A stretch of 64,000 nt of DNA, from the NCBI RefSeq assembly GCF_007990715.1, contig NZ_BJWY01000010.1, positions 37,316 to 101,315 on the forward strand, in the 5' to 3' direction. The notes beneath the pieces are model-generated. The model was not told the DNA's origin, made no database searches, and worked only from the letters and a program-made list of their open reading frames with translations. The number at the start of each line of letters is the position of its first letter. Position 1 is the stretch's first letter. Positions 1 through 10,056 of this stretch are shown in pieces. This DNA comes from Nocardia seriolae NBRC 15557 (GTDB lineage Bacteria; Actinomycetota; Actinomycetes; Mycobacteriales; Mycobacteriaceae). Made by a program: the position numbers and the translations under genes.

Positions 1-243
1 TCCGCGACCTCCTGAGCTGACCGGCGCTCGCGCCATGCCCGGCGACACTCCGGGAATCGCGTGGCGCTCCATTCGAAGTCGGTGATGGGGTTCCGAATTC
101 GGCGATCGCCCGCTGATACGGTTACCGGCGGACTAGATTGGCGGGCGGAGATCTCATGCAGCCGGTCTATTACTCGCGGCCCGAGCGTCGGTCGTGAACC
201 CGCGCGCCAGCGCACCGAATATCCCTCGGCCAGAGGACGTCTC

Positions 244-1098
244 ATGTCGAATCCGCTCACGCCATCTCGTAAGTTGTCGGACCGCCTGCGCGGCGGTGCA
301 GGTCGCGACCTGGTCCGGGCCGCCGGGGGCGCGGTCGCGCTGATGCTGGCCGCCACTCCGCTGGTGGCCGCACCGGCCGGTGCCGCGCCATTGCCGACAA
401 TCGTGCTGGTGCACGGTGCCTTCGCCGATTCCGGCAGCTGGGACGGGGTGGCGGCGCGGCTGCGCGACGACGGGTATCGCGTTGTGACACCGGAGAATCC
501 GCTGCGGGGGCCCGCCAATGACGCGGCGGCGATCCAGCGCACGATCGACACGATCTCCGGCCCGATCGTGCTGGTCGGACATTCCTACGGCGGCACCGTG
601 ATCAGCAATGTGCACGACGCGAAGGTCGAATCCCTGGTCTACATCGCGGCTTTCGCGCCGGTCCGGGGCGAAATCGCACTGGCGGAACTGAATCCCATCC
701 AGTACCCGGGCTCCCAGCTGACCTTGGCCTTGCGTCCCAAGCTCGTCGACGACCCGCACGGCATCGTCGGCAGGAACCTCGACGCCTACGTCGACCCCGC
801 CAGCTTCCACGACGTCTTCGCTCAGGACGTAGACCCGGATACCGCCACCGCCATGGCCGCCCGCCAGCACTCCCTGGCACTCACCGCCAATCTCGAACCC
901 TCCGGCGCGCCCTCCTGGGCGGGCACCCCCAGCGGGTACCTGGTCTCGACCGCGGACCGCGTGATTCCGCCTGCCGCGCAATGGGATATGGCCAAGCGCA
1001 TGGGCGCGCAGACCTCCTCGATCGACGCCTCCCACGCCGGACTGGTCTCCCATCCCGCCGATGTCGCCGCTGTGGTGGAGGCGGCCGCCGGTCGGTGA
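244..1098 (+). CDS. Secreted alpha/beta-fold hydrolase
   Basis: Encodes 284 aa of an alpha/beta hydrolase, probably an exported esterase; the substrate is not known. The N-terminus has several basic residues, then a hydrophobic stretch ending in alanine-rich sequence (about residues 20-45), consistent with a signal peptide. The core starts with the oxyanion-type motif VLVHGAF. The nucleophile elbow is GHSYGG, and a late histidine (ASHAGL) suits the third catalytic position. The frame is open further upstream, but ATG 244 places the signal sequence at the start and is preferred. The next gene follows 9 bp downstream on the same strand. The fold is clear; the cellular role is not. Confidence 0.8.
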   Translation: MSNPLTPSRKLSDRLRGGAGRDLVRAAGGAVALMLAATPLVAAPAGAAPLPTIVLVHGAFADSGSWDGVAARLRDDGYRVVTPENPLRGPANDAAAIQRTIDTISGPIVLVGHSYGGTVISNVHDAKVESLVYIAAFAPVRGEIALAELNPIQYPGSQLTLALRPKLVDDPHGIVGRNLDAYVDPASFHDVFAQDVDPDTATAMAARQHSLALTANLEPSGAPSWAGTPSGYLVSTADRVIPPAAQWDMAKRMGAQTSSIDASHAGLVSHPADVAAVVEAAAGR

Positions 1099-1107
1099 CA
1101 ATGGGGT

Positions 1108-1695
1108 ATGGCGCTCGAATCGTTCATGGTGCCGATCGGCACGCCCGCACCCGAGTTCACGCTGCCCGCCGTGGACGGCTCCGAGGTTTCGCTGGACAGT
1201 TTCGCCAAGGAGCCCGCATTGCTGGTGGTGTTCCTGTCGAATCACTGTCCCTACGTGCGCAGAATCGAGAGCGGCCTGGGGGCCGTGGCCGCCGAGCTGG
1301 CCGAGCGGGGGCTGGCCACCGTCGCGATCTGTAGCAACGACACCGCCAACTTTCCCGACGACGACGCCGCGCATTTGCGAGATCAAGTGCGGCGGGCCGG
1401 GTTTCGCTTCCCGTACCTGATCGACGAGTCGCAGCAGGTGGCGCGGGCCTATCGGGCGGCGTGCACACCGGACCTGTTCCTGTACGACGCCGAGCGGCGG
1501 CTGGCCTATCGGGGCCGGTTCGACGCGGCCACGCCCGGCAATCGGGAGCCGGTCGATGGCTCGTCGCTGCGGGCCGCGGTCGAGCTGGTGCTTGCCGGGC
1601 AATCGGTGCCCGAGCCGCACACTCCGAGCGTCGGATGCGGCATCAAGTGGAAGCAGGCCGGAACCCCGGGCGGCTGGGTGCATCCGCGCGGCTGA
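1108..1695 (+). CDS. Thioredoxin-fold / AhpC-TSA family protein
   Basis: Encodes a 195 aa protein of the peroxiredoxin-like thioredoxin family. It opens with the usual PAPEFTLPAVDG strand and has a single cysteine where a redox motif would lie (SNHCPYV). A conserved cis-proline region follows (ACTPDLFLYD). A second cysteine lies near the C-terminus in a GCGIKWK segment that this group of proteins often keeps. With no CxxC pair it is unlikely to be a classical thioredoxin; a thiol peroxidase or redox-partner role is possible. It starts 9 bp after the hydrolase gene, so the two may be co-transcribed. No signal peptide is seen, so it should be cytoplasmic. Confidence 0.82.
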   Translation: MALESFMVPIGTPAPEFTLPAVDGSEVSLDSFAKEPALLVVFLSNHCPYVRRIESGLGAVAAELAERGLATVAICSNDTANFPDDDAAHLRDQVRRAGFRFPYLIDESQQVARAYRAACTPDLFLYDAERRLAYRGRFDAATPGNREPVDGSSLRAAVELVLAGQSVPEPHTPSVGCGIKWKQAGTPGGWVHPRG

Positions 1696-1853
1696 CGGGC
1701 GGTCGCACAGCAACTTGCCAAGGGGCAACTAAACTGGGGTGGATAATCCGGGAAATCCGCGTGGCCCGTGCCGAGTGATCGGTGTCGCCGCGGGGAACCC
1801 GTTGTGCATCCGAGGGCGGTTGCGCACCCGAAGGCGAGCGAGGAGGTGGGGCC

Positions 1854-2894
1854 ATGTCGAGCACCGAGCAGCGACGGCTCGAGGTCCTGCGGGCCATCGT
1901 CGCGGACTACATCGCGACCAAGGAGCCGATCGGGTCGAAGACCCTGGTGGAGCGGCACAACCTGGGTGTCTCCAGCGCGACGGTCCGCAATGACATGGCG
2001 GTGCTGGAGGCCGAGGGCTATATCGCCCAGCCGCACACCTCGTCCGGGCGCATCCCCACCGACAAGGGCTACCGGCAGTTCGTCGACCACATCTCCGAGG
2101 TCAAGCCACTGTCCAACGCGGAACGCCGGGCGATCATGGAATTCCTGGAGAGCGGCGTCGATCTCGACGATGTGCTGCGCCGCGGCGTGCGGCTGCTGGC
2201 CCAGCTGACCCGGCAGGTCGCCATGGTCCAGTACCCGACGGTGTCGGCGTCGACCGTGCGCCACATCGAGGTCGTCGCGTTGAATCCGGCTCGCCTGCTG
2301 CTGGTCGTGATCACCGACACCGGTCGCGTCGATCAGCGCCTGGTCGATCTGGGCAATCTGATCAGCGAGGACGATCTGGCCGCGCTGCGCGGCATGCTCG
2401 GCAAGGCCATGGAGGGCAAGCGCCTGGCCGCCGCCTCCGCCTCGGTCGCCGAGCTACCCGAGCACTCCCCGAACCGGCTGCGCGACGTGCTGATTCGGGT
2501 CTCCACCGTGATGGTGGAGACCCTGGTCGAGCATCCCGAGGAACGGCTGGTCCTCGGCGGCACCGCCAACCTCACCCGCAATGCCTCCGATTTCGCCGGG
2601 AACGGTTTCCCCGGTTCCCTGCGTTCTGTTCTCGAGGCCCTCGAGGAGCAGGTGATCGTCTTGAAGTTGCTGGCCGCGGCACAGGTCCCGGGTACGGTGA
2701 CGGTGCAGATCGGTGGGGAGACCAAGGTCGAGCAGATGCGCGGGACGGCCGTGGTGTCCACCGGATACGGGATGCCCGGTACGGTGCTCGGAGGCATGGG
2801 GGTACTGGGGCCGACCCGCATGGACTACCCGGGGACCATTGCCTCGGTGGCGGCAGTCGCCCGATACATCGGTGAGGTGCTCGCCGAACGGTGA
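1854..2894 (+). CDS. hrcA: Heat-inducible transcription repressor HrcA
   Basis: HrcA represses heat-shock chaperone operons by binding CIRCE operators. The 346 aa product has the N-terminal winged helix ([19 protein letters not shown], then [13 protein letters not shown]) and the [13 protein letters not shown] segment typical of the family, followed by the GAF-like dimer domain. ATG 1854 is chosen because GAGGAGGTG lies just upstream and the protein then starts like other HrcAs; the frame is open upstream to 1782. A possible -10 box (TAAACT, 1730-1735) would give a leader of over 100 nt. No CIRCE element is visible upstream. dnaJ follows after 32 bp, the usual actinobacterial hrcA-dnaJ2 pair. 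Confidence 0.96.
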   Translation: MSSTEQRRLEVLRAIVADYIATKEPIGSKTLVERHNLGVSSATVRNDMAVLEAEGYIAQPHTSSGRIPTDKGYRQFVDHISEVKPLSNAERRAIMEFLESGVDLDDVLRRGVRLLAQLTRQVAMVQYPTVSASTVRHIEVVALNPARLLLVVITDTGRVDQRLVDLGNLISEDDLAALRGMLGKAMEGKRLAAASASVAELPEHSPNRLRDVLIRVSTVMVETLVEHPEERLVLGGTANLTRNASDFAGNGFPGSLRSVLEALEEQVIVLKLLAAAQVPGTVTVQIGGETKVEQMRGTAVVSTGYGMPGTVLGGMGVLGPTRMDYPGTIASVAAVARYIGEVLAER

Positions 2895-2926
2895 GCAAGC
2901 AGACGAAACAGGACTAGAGAGCACAC

Positions 2927-4084
2927 GTGGCACGGGACTATTACGCACTGCTCGGCGTCGCACGCAACGCGACCGACCAGGAGATCAAGCGCGCCTACCG
3001 CAAGCTGGCGCGCGAACTGCATCCCGACGTGAATCCGGAGCCGGAGGCCCAGGAGAAGTTCCGCGAGGTCTCCAGCGCCTACGAGGTGCTGTCGGATCCG
3101 GAGAAGCGACGCATCGTCGACCTCGGCGGTGACCCGCTGGAGTCCGGCGGCGGCATGGGCGGCGGCTTCTCCGGCGCGGGCTTCGGCGGCCTGGGCGATG
3201 TGTTCGAGGCGTTCTTCGGCGGCATGAACGCCTCCGGCGGCGGCGCGCGCAAGCCGCGCGGACGGGTGCAGCCGGGCGCGGATTCGCTGCTGCGCACCCG
3301 ACTCTCGTTGCAGGAGTGCGCGGTCGGGGTCACCAAGCATCTGACCGTCGACACCGCCATCCTCTGCGACCTGTGCCAGGGCTCGGGCACCAACGGCAAC
3401 TCCAAGCCGGTGCGCTGCGAAACCTGTGGCGGCGCGGGCGAAGTGCAGACCGTGCAGCGGTCCTTCCTCGGCCAGGTCATGACGTCGCGGCCCTGCCCCA
3501 CCTGCCGGGGCGCGGGCGAGACCATTCCCGACCCCTGCCGCAAGTGCGGCGGCGACGGCCGCGTGCGCTCGCGCCGCGAGATCGCCGCGCCCATCCCCGC
3601 CGGTGTCGCCAACGGCATGCGGGTGCGGCTGGCCGCGCAGGGTGAGGTCGGCCCCGGCGGCGGTCCCGCCGGTGACCTGTACGTCGAGATCGTCGAGCAG
3701 CCCCACGACACCTTCGTGCGCGACGGCGACGACCTGCACTGCACGATTCGCGTCCCCATGGTCGACGCGGCGCTGGGCACCACCGTCGTCATCGACACGA
3801 TTCTCGACGGCCCGGTGGAACTGACGATCCCTGCGGGCACCCAGCCCGGCGAGGCGTCGGTGCTGCGCGGCCACGGCATGCCCAAACTGCGCGCCAACTC
3901 CCGCGGCGACCTGATCGCGCACCTCGACATCGTGGTGCCGACCAAGCTCGACGCCAAGCAGTCCGACCTGCTGCGCAAGTACAAGGGCATGCGCCTCAAC
4001 GAGCACACCGAGGTCATGACCGCCCAGTCCGAGCACAACTCGGGCCTGTTCGCGCGCCTGCGCGCCTCCTTCAGCGGACGCTGA
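2927..4084 (+). CDS. dnaJ: Co-chaperone DnaJ (DnaJ2 type)
   Basis: The 385 aa DnaJ stimulates the DnaK ATPase and hands over unfolded substrates. It has the J domain (residues 1-70) with the HPD tripeptide in LHPDVNPEP, then a Gly-rich linker. Four zinc-binding CxxCxGxG-type repeats follow ([32 protein letters not shown]), and then the C-terminal substrate-binding domains. The start is GTG. It lies downstream of hrcA and 4 bp before rsmE, so the three are probably one operon. A full-length type I DnaJ with all key residues. Confidence 0.96.
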   Translation: MARDYYALLGVARNATDQEIKRAYRKLARELHPDVNPEPEAQEKFREVSSAYEVLSDPEKRRIVDLGGDPLESGGGMGGGFSGAGFGGLGDVFEAFFGGMNASGGGARKPRGRVQPGADSLLRTRLSLQECAVGVTKHLTVDTAILCDLCQGSGTNGNSKPVRCETCGGAGEVQTVQRSFLGQVMTSRPCPTCRGAGETIPDPCRKCGGDGRVRSRREIAAPIPAGVANGMRVRLAAQGEVGPGGGPAGDLYVEIVEQPHDTFVRDGDDLHCTIRVPMVDAALGTTVVIDTILDGPVELTIPAGTQPGEASVLRGHGMPKLRANSRGDLIAHLDIVVPTKLDAKQSDLLRKYKGMRLNEHTEVMTAQSEHNSGLFARLRASFSGR

Positions 4085-4088
4085 CCCC

Positions 4089-4829
4089 TTGGCCGCCACC
4101 GTCTTCTACCTCGACGACATCCCCGAGCCCGGGGCGACCGCGGTCCTGGACGGCCCCGAGGGCCGCCACGCCGCCACGGTCCGCCGCATCCGAGTGGGTG
4201 AACCCATCACCCTCTCCGACGGGCACGGAACCCTCGCCGACTCGGAAGTGGTCGCGGCCGCCAAGGACCGCCTCGAACTGAAGGTCCTGTCCAAGCGAGT
4301 GGCCGAGCCCTGGACCCCGCAGGTGACGGTGGTCCAGGCGCTCCCGAAGTCCGATCGCTCCGAGCTCGCGGTCGAACTCATGACGGAGGCAGGTGCCGAC
4401 GCCATCGTCCCTTGGCAGGCGTTGCGCTGCGTCTCCAACTGGGACTCCAAGGCCCGCAAGGGCGTCGAGAAGTGGCGCGCCGCAGCCAAGCAGGCCGCCC
4501 GCCAATCCCGCCGCGCCTACATCCCCGACGTCGCCGACCTGCACAGCACCAAAGAGCTGCTCGAATTGGTCCGCACCGCCAAGTCTTCCGGTGCGATCGT
4601 CGCCGCCCTTCACGAGTCCGGCGAATCCCGTTTGACCGAACTGTCTTTCGACGGCGTCCCCGAGGTGATCCTCATCGTCGGCCCCGAAGGCGGCCTGGAC
4701 GACTCGGAACTGAAGTCCCTCACCGAAGCCGGAGCCGACGCAGTCCTGCTGGGCCCCACCGTCCTCCGCACCTCGACGGCCGCCGCCGTCGCCCTCGGCG
4801 CTCTGGGCGCGCTCACACCTCGCTGGTAG
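4089..4829 (+). CDS. rsmE: 16S rRNA (uracil-1498-N3)-methyltransferase RsmE
   Basis: RsmE methylates U1498 of 16S rRNA using S-adenosylmethionine. The 246 aa product has an N-terminal PUA-like part (HAATVRRIRVGEP) and a C-terminal SPOUT domain with a deep trefoil knot. The knot motifs are IVGPEGGLDDSE and LLGPTVLRTSTAA, which form the cofactor pocket. The start is TTG, 4 bp after dnaJ, which suggests translational coupling. Its 3' end overlaps the convergent membrane-protein gene by 17 bp. Length and order match other Mycobacteriales. Confidence 0.95.
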   Translation: MAATVFYLDDIPEPGATAVLDGPEGRHAATVRRIRVGEPITLSDGHGTLADSEVVAAAKDRLELKVLSKRVAEPWTPQVTVVQALPKSDRSELAVELMTEAGADAIVPWQALRCVSNWDSKARKGVEKWRAAAKQAARQSRRAYIPDVADLHSTKELLELVRTAKSSGAIVAALHESGESRLTELSFDGVPEVILIVGPEGGLDDSELKSLTEAGADAVLLGPTVLRTSTAAAVALGALGALTPRW

Positions 4830-5346
4830 ACCCGCTGTGCCAGCGGTCGGTCGCGCCCGAGAGAACCAGCACGGGGCCGAGAACCAGCAGCAGTAATCCC
4901 GGCTGTATCTCGGCTGGTCCCGGCGACAGGATGACACTTCGCAGGGCTGTGGAGGAGGACCTGAGCGGGTTGTAGATGTTCACCACTACGGCGAACCCGA
5001 TCGAAATATCGAGCACCACCGCGATGGTCTCCGCCAGCGCCAGCGCGAGCAGTGAATGCCCGAACAGCTTGGGGCGGGCGCGGCCCTTTTCGAGCAGCAG
5101 GTTCGGTATGGCCCGGTCCGGGGCGATCCCCAGGACCGCCAGGACGACGGCCCCGGCGAACAGTACCGGAACCAGGGGAGCTCCCAATCGGCCCAGGTCG
5201 AACAGGTTGAACGTGTCGCGGTCGCGATCATCGATCGTGAACAGCGGCGCGAACATGCCGATCATGAGGAGAACCGCGCCTACGGCGACCCGAACGCACC
5301 CCGCCGGTCGCCCGCGGCCGACCAACGGTATCCACCATTCGGACAT
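4813..5346 (-). CDS. Hypothetical multi-pass membrane protein
   Basis: A 177 aa protein with about four hydrophobic segments (roughly residues 19-38, 57-76, 94-125 and 148-165) and short hydrophilic loops. I recognise no family. The N-terminus is basic, so it probably sits inside. The gene runs towards rsmE and overlaps its end by 17 bp, an arrangement more consistent with a real lineage-specific gene than with a shadow frame because the hydrophobic pattern is coherent. Function unknown. Confidence 0.6.
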   Translation of the reverse strand: MSEWWIPLVGRGRPAGCVRVAVGAVLLMIGMFAPLFTIDDRDRDTFNLFDLGRLGAPLVPVLFAGAVVLAVLGIAPDRAIPNLLLEKGRARPKLFGHSLLALALAETIAVVLDISIGFAVVVNIYNPLRSSSTALRSVILSPGPAEIQPGLLLLVLGPVLVLSGATDRWHSGSTSEV

Positions 5347-5570
5347 GAGCGGGAGTCTAGGGTCGGACCGATCGTGAATCCGGTTGCGACGCGGGCCCTC
5401 CGATATCGCCCGGGTTCGCCACGGAATGGATTCGGGGGTGCGGCCGTTGCGTGACGTCGGGGTGTTGTGCCTGCTGGTAGCGGCTTATTCACTGGGCGGT
5501 GTCGGTGGGCGGCGGTAAACTTCTGTCAACGAAAACGGCATCGAGACCGGGAAGCAGGCCATAGCCACTT

Positions 5571-6680
5571 TTGAGAACTCCAGGCGAAATCGGCGATCAG
5601 AGCACACCCATTGCCGGCATCGGGGCCGGCGTCAACGGGTCCGGACCGGCGGGGCGGACCGTTCGTTCCAGCATCGAATTGGCACCGGAGTCGGTGTTCG
5701 GGTTCCTGGGTTCGGCTGATGAGAACCTGCGTGAGCTCGAGCGGCTGCTCGATGCCGATATCCATGTCCGCGGGAATTCGGTGACCTTGACCGGCAAGCC
5801 CGGCGATGTCGCGCTCGCGGAACGAGTGGTCGCTCAACTGGTCGCGCTCACCGCGCGCAATCGGGTGGTCACGCCCGAGGCGGTGCGGCACACCTACTCC
5901 ATGCTCACCGAGGGTTCCTCGGATTCCCCGGCGGAAGTGCTGAGCCTGGACATCCTGTCCCGGCGCGGTAGGACCATCCGGCCCAAGACCCTCAACCAGA
6001 AGCGCTATGTCGACGCCATCGACAAGCACACCATCGTGTTCGGCGTCGGCCCGGCCGGTACCGGCAAGACGTATCTGGCCATGGCCAAGGCCGTGCAGGC
6101 GTTACAGACCAAGCAGGTCAACCGGATCATCCTGACCCGGCCCGCGGTCGAGGCGGGCGAGCGGCTGGGCTTCCTGCCGGGCACGCTCAACGAGAAGATC
6201 GACCCGTACCTACGCCCGCTCTACGACGCCCTGCACGACATGATGGATCCCGAGGCGATCCCGAAGCTCATGCAGGCCGGTGTCATCGAGGTCGCGCCCT
6301 TGGCGTACATGCGTGGTAGAACCCTGAATGATTCGTTCATCATTCTCGACGAGGCGCAGAACACCACGGCCGAGCAGATGAAGATGTTCCTCACGCGGTT
6401 GGGGTTCGGGTCGAAGATCGTGGTGACCGGTGACATCACCCAGGTCGATCTGCCGAACAACGCGCGGTCGGGGCTGCGGGCTGCCACGGAGATCCTGCAC
6501 GGGATCGATGACATCCATATCGCCGAGCTCACCAGTGCGGATGTGGTGCGGCATCGGCTGGTCGGGGCGATTGTCGACGCCTATGACCGGTACGAGTCGG
6601 AGTCGCGGCCGCCGGCGGCGGTGCACTATCCGGGGAATCGGGCGCAGCGGCGTGCCGCGAGCCGGGGAGAGCGACACTGA
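5571..6680 (+). CDS. PhoH-like ATPase
   Basis: A 369 aa protein of the PhoH family, cytoplasmic P-loop ATPases thought to act in RNA metabolism and usually encoded next to ybeY, as here. An N-terminal KH-like region (residues about 35-100) comes before the ATPase. Walker A is GPAGTGKT and Walker B is IILDEAQN. The start is taken as TTG 5571, which fits family length, though no strong ribosome-binding site is visible; a slightly later start cannot be excluded. It is 22 bp from ybeY. Confidence 0.92.
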   Translation: MRTPGEIGDQSTPIAGIGAGVNGSGPAGRTVRSSIELAPESVFGFLGSADENLRELERLLDADIHVRGNSVTLTGKPGDVALAERVVAQLVALTARNRVVTPEAVRHTYSMLTEGSSDSPAEVLSLDILSRRGRTIRPKTLNQKRYVDAIDKHTIVFGVGPAGTGKTYLAMAKAVQALQTKQVNRIILTRPAVEAGERLGFLPGTLNEKIDPYLRPLYDALHDMMDPEAIPKLMQAGVIEVAPLAYMRGRTLNDSFIILDEAQNTTAEQMKMFLTRLGFGSKIVVTGDITQVDLPNNARSGLRAATEILHGIDDIHIAELTSADVVRHRLVGAIVDAYDRYESESRPPAAVHYPGNRAQRRAASRGERH

Positions 6681-6690
6681 CCTCGCCATC

Positions 6691-6696
6691 TAGGCT
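6691..6696 (+). promoter_or_regulatory. -10 box for leaderless ybeY
   Basis: TAGGCT sits 6 nt before the GTG start of ybeY and fits the actinobacterial TANNNT -10 consensus. No Shine-Dalgarno lies between, so transcription would begin at or next to the start codon. It may add to read-through from the phoH-like gene. Confidence 0.5.
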
Positions 6697-6702
6697 GTTC
6701 GG

Positions 6703-7260
6703 GTGAGCATCGAGATCGCCAACGAATCGGGTATCGAGGTATCCGAAGAAGAACTGGTCAGCGTCGCGCGCTTTGTCATCGGTCAGATGGACGTGCATCC
6801 GGCGGCGGAGCTGTCGATGGTGCTGGTCGATCTCGACACCATGGCGGACCTGCACATGCGGTGGATGGACCTGCCGGGTCCCACCGACGTCATGAGCTTC
6901 CCCATGGACGAGCTGGAGCCGGGCGGGCGGCCCGACGCCGCCGAGCCCGGCCCTTCCATGCTCGGCGATATCGTGCTCTGCCCGGAATTCGCGGCCCAGC
7001 AGGCCGAGAAGGCCGGGCACTCCATGGATCACGAGCTGGCGCTGCTGACCGTGCACGGCGTCCTGCACCTCCTCGGCTACGACCACGCCGAGCCGGAGGA
7101 GGAGAAGGAGATGTTCGCGCTGCAGGCCTCCCTGCTGGAGGGCTGGTACGAGCATGTCCGCCAGGAGATGCGCCGCGCCGAACTGGCCGACCGCGATCAG
7201 CAGCTGCTGGGCAAGACCGGATTCACCGATGCCACCGGTGATCCGCTGGGCCCGGCGTGA
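6703..7260 (+). CDS. ybeY: Endoribonuclease / rRNA maturation factor YbeY
   Basis: YbeY is a single-strand endoribonuclease needed for 16S rRNA 3'-end maturation and ribosome quality control. The 185 aa product has the metal-binding H-x3-H-x5-H signature as [11 protein letters not shown], and the upstream DVMSFPMDE segment typical of the family. It starts with GTG and has no clear ribosome-binding site; a -10-like box just upstream suggests a leaderless transcript. Its stop overlaps the GTG of the CorC-like gene by 4 bp, so the two are coupled. Confidence 0.96.
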   Translation: MSIEIANESGIEVSEEELVSVARFVIGQMDVHPAAELSMVLVDLDTMADLHMRWMDLPGPTDVMSFPMDELEPGGRPDAAEPGPSMLGDIVLCPEFAAQQAEKAGHSMDHELALLTVHGVLHLLGYDHAEPEEEKEMFALQASLLEGWYEHVRQEMRRAELADRDQQLLGKTGFTDATGDPLGPA

Positions 7261-8582
7261 ATTCATTCGTTCTGCTCCTGCTGGCGATCGTCCTGGTCCC
7301 GGCGGGCGGTGTGTTCGCGGCGCTGGATTCGGCGCTCAACACCATTTCGCCGGCGCGCGTGGAGGATCTGGTGCGCGCCGAGCGCACCGGGGCCGCGCGG
7401 CTGGCGCGCATCATCGCCGACCGGCCCCGCTATGTGAATCTCATGGTGCTGCTGCGTCTCACCTGCGAGATCACCGCCACGGTGCTGCTGGCGGCGGTGC
7501 TCATGGACTGGCTGCAGGAAGCCCCGGCGCTGCTGATCACCGCCGCGGTCATGGTGCTGATCGACTACCTGGTGATCGGTGTCGGGCCGCGCACCCTGGG
7601 CCGCCAGCACGCGTATTCGCTGGCGCTGGGCGCGTCGCTGCCCTTGCAGGCCATCGGCTCGCTGCTGGGCCCGATCAGCCGCCTGCTGATCCTGGTCGGC
7701 AACGCCATCACGCCCGGTAAGGGATTCCGCAACGGCCCCTTCGCTTCCGAGATCGAGCTGCGCGAGGTGGTGGATCTGGCCGGGGAGCGCGGCGTCGTGG
7801 ACGCCGACGAGCGGCGCATGATCCAGTCGGTGTTCGAACTCGACACCACCCCCGCGCGCGAGGTAATGGTCCCGCGCACCGAGATGGTCTGGATCGAGGC
7901 GGAAAAGACCGCCGCGCAAGCCATGTCGCTGGCCGTGCGGTCCGGGCACTCGCGAATTCCGGTGGTCGGCGAGAACGTCGACGACATTCTCGGCGTGGTC
8001 TATCTGAAAGACCTGGTGCCGTACGCGGATCGGAGTCGCAAGGTGAAGGTGCGGCAGGTCATGCGCCCGGCCGTGTTCATGCCCGACTCCAAGCCGCTGG
8101 ACGCCCTGCTCGACGAGATGCAGCGCCGTCGCAACCACATGGCGCTGCTGGTCGACGAATACGGCGGCATCGCCGGACTGGTCACCATCGAGGACATTCT
8201 CGAGGAGATCGTGGGCGAGATCGCCGACGAGTACGACAAGGACGAGATCGCCCCGATCGAGAAGATCGGCAGCGGCCGCTACCGGGTCTCGGCCCGGCTG
8301 CCGGTGGACGACCTGGGCGAGCTGTTCGCCATGGAGATCGAGGAGGAGGACGTCGACACCGTGGGCGGCCTGCTCGCGCACGCGCTCGGCCGCGTCCCGC
8401 TGCCCGGCTCCAAGGCCGTCGTGCACGGCCTGCAACTGAAGGGGGAGGGCGGGGCCGACGCCCGGGGGCGCATGCGCATCCACACGGTGGTGGTGCGCAA
8501 GGCCACCGAGAAGACGAAAACCGAACCCGCGGAACACGAGCCGGTCGGCGGCGCGCACGAGGATGGAGAGGCCGATGATTGA
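7257..8582 (+). CDS. Hemolysin-family / CorC-type membrane protein (DUF21-CBS-CorC_HlyC)
   Basis: A 441 aa membrane protein. The N-terminal DUF21 region has about four hydrophobic segments (residues 1-150), followed by two CBS domains (ATHR-type EVMVPRTEM to about residue 330) and the C-terminal CorC_HlyC domain. Homologues are linked to magnesium or cobalt efflux, but the transported ion is not proven. The last 60 residues are charged and low complexity. The GTG start overlaps ybeY by 4 bp and the 3' end overlaps the next gene by 8 bp, so this is a tightly packed operon running to era. Confidence 0.92.
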   Translation: MNSFVLLLLAIVLVPAGGVFAALDSALNTISPARVEDLVRAERTGAARLARIIADRPRYVNLMVLLRLTCEITATVLLAAVLMDWLQEAPALLITAAVMVLIDYLVIGVGPRTLGRQHAYSLALGASLPLQAIGSLLGPISRLLILVGNAITPGKGFRNGPFASEIELREVVDLAGERGVVDADERRMIQSVFELDTTPAREVMVPRTEMVWIEAEKTAAQAMSLAVRSGHSRIPVVGENVDDILGVVYLKDLVPYADRSRKVKVRQVMRPAVFMPDSKPLDALLDEMQRRRNHMALLVDEYGGIAGLVTIEDILEEIVGEIADEYDKDEIAPIEKIGSGRYRVSARLPVDDLGELFAMEIEEEDVDTVGGLLAHALGRVPLPGSKAVVHGLQLKGEGGADARGRMRIHTVVVRKATEKTKTEPAEHEPVGGAHEDGEADD

Positions 8583-9027
8583 ACTGGATGCCGAGGACAG
8601 CAAGCTGGCGGTCCTGGCCCGTGGCGCCATGGGACGCACCGGCGGCACCGGCGGCGCGGCCGTGCGCGATACCCACGGGCGCACCTACGCGGCCGGAACG
8701 GTGGAGCTGTCGGCGCTGCGGCTGACCGCCCTGCAGGCGGCGGTGGCGGCCGCGATCTCCAGTGGCGCAGAGGGTTTCGAGGCGGCTGTGGTGGTCGCGG
8801 GCAAGCTCTCGGATTACGGCATCGCGGCGGTGCGGGAGGTATCGCCTTCCGCGCGAATCATTTTCAGCGACGTGAAGGGCGCGGTATTCGACGTGCTCGA
8901 CCCCGGCGGGGATTACGGCGTCGAGAACCCCATCTCGGCGCAGGGCCCCGCGGCGGGCGACGCGGCCGGGGAGCGCGCCGTCCCCGCGGCGCTGGACATC
9001 GAGACGGAATCGGAGGTTTTCGAATGA
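8575..9027 (+). CDS. Cytidine-deaminase-fold protein lacking zinc ligands
   Basis: A 150 aa protein at the position of Rv2365c, between the corC-like gene and era. The fold resembles cytidine deaminase ([17 protein letters not shown], then [20 protein letters not shown]). The zinc and catalytic residues are missing: the usual CAE or HAE is replaced by TAL, and no PCxxC motif follows. It is therefore unlikely to deaminate nucleosides. ATG 8575 has a purine-rich site (GATGGAGAGG) upstream and is preferred over ATG 8563. The C-terminal 40 residues are acidic and Ala/Gly rich. It overlaps era by 4 bp. Confidence 0.8.
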   Translation: MIELDAEDSKLAVLARGAMGRTGGTGGAAVRDTHGRTYAAGTVELSALRLTALQAAVAAAISSGAEGFEAAVVVAGKLSDYGIAAVREVSPSARIIFSDVKGAVFDVLDPGGDYGVENPISAQGPAAGDAAGERAVPAALDIETESEVFE

Positions 9028-9989
9028 GCGGCCAGGGCAACAGCGGTGGTGCGAGCGAGGACGAATTCCGTTCCGGCTTCGTCTGTTTCGTGGGCCGTCC
9101 GAACACCGGCAAGTCCACGCTGACCAATGCCATGGTGGGGCAGAAGATCGCCATCACCTCCTCGCGCCCGCAGACCACCCGCCACACCATTCGCGGCATC
9201 GTGCACCGCGACCACGCCCAGCTCATCCTGGTCGACACCCCCGGTCTGCACCGCCCGCGCACCCTGCTCGGCCAGCGCCTCAACGACCTGGTGCGCGACA
9301 CGTATTCCGAGGTCGACGTGATCGCCGTCTGCATCCCCGCCGACGAGAAGATCGGCCCCGGCGACCGCTGGATCGTCGAGCAGATCAAGACCATGGCCCC
9401 CAAGACCACCCTGCTCGGCGTGGTCACCAAGATCGACAAGGTGAGCCGCGACCAGGTCGCCCACCAGCTCATGGCCGTCTCCGCGCTGCTCGGCCCCGAA
9501 GCCGAGGTCGTCCCCGTCTCCGCGGTCAAGGGCGAACAGGTCGAGGTCCTCATCGACGTCATCGCCTCCCAGATGCCCGAGGGCCCCGCCTTCTACCCCG
9601 ACGGCGAACTCACCGACGAGCCCGAAGAAGTCCTGATGGCCGAGCTCATCCGCGAGGCGGCCCTGGAAGGCGTCCGCGACGAGCTCCCGCACTCCCTGGC
9701 CGTCGTCATCGAAGAAGTCCTCGAACGCGAGGAGAACGACGCCACCGAATCCGACGGTAGCCGCACCCACGAGGGCATGCTGGACGTCCACGCCCTGCTC
9801 TACGTCGAACGGCCGAGCCAGAAGGCCATCATCATCGGCAAGGGCGGCTCGCGCCTGAAAGAGGTGGGCACCAACGCCCGCAAGCAAATCGAGCACATCC
9901 TGGGCACCCGCATCTACCTCCACCTCCACGTCAAGGTAGCCAAGGACTGGCAACGCGATCCCAAGCAACTGGGCAAACTGGGCTTCTGA
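9024..9989 (+). CDS. era: GTPase Era
   Basis: Era binds 16S rRNA near its 3' end and links 30S assembly to growth. The 321 aa product has G1 (GRPNTGKST), G3 (DTPG) and G4 (TKID) motifs, and a C-terminal KH domain with IIGKGGSRLKEVG. The ATG overlaps the stop of the preceding gene (ATGA). A bidirectional hairpin terminator follows, closing the operon that starts at the phoH-like gene or ybeY. Confidence 0.97.
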   Translation: MSGQGNSGGASEDEFRSGFVCFVGRPNTGKSTLTNAMVGQKIAITSSRPQTTRHTIRGIVHRDHAQLILVDTPGLHRPRTLLGQRLNDLVRDTYSEVDVIAVCIPADEKIGPGDRWIVEQIKTMAPKTTLLGVVTKIDKVSRDQVAHQLMAVSALLGPEAEVVPVSAVKGEQVEVLIDVIASQMPEGPAFYPDGELTDEPEEVLMAELIREAALEGVRDELPHSLAVVIEEVLEREENDATESDGSRTHEGMLDVHALLYVERPSQKAIIIGKGGSRLKEVGTNARKQIEHILGTRIYLHLHVKVAKDWQRDPKQLGKLGF

Positions 9990-10005
9990 GCCCGCACGGT
10001 TCATC

Positions 10006-10050
10006 GAGTGGCACATCAGCGAGGGTTTTCCCCTTGCCGGTGTGCCACTC
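10006..10050. terminator. Bidirectional terminator between era and the amidase gene
   Basis: A perfect 10-bp stem (GAGTGGCACA / TGTGCCACTC) encloses a second stem (GCGAGGG / CCCTTGC, one G-T pair) around a TTTTC loop. It lies between two convergent genes and should stop transcription from both. There is no long T-run, as is common in high-GC actinobacteria. Confidence 0.75.
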
Positions 10051-10056
10051 GGCGTT

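Noticed and set aside
1..20. End of an upstream gene (reading ...RDLLS then TGA)
   Set aside because: Only six codons lie in the window; not enough to support a call.
1730..1853. CIRCE operator upstream of hrcA
   Set aside because: No TTAGCACTC-type inverted repeat is present; only a -10-like TAAACT and a short TTGCC/GGCAA repeat are visible.
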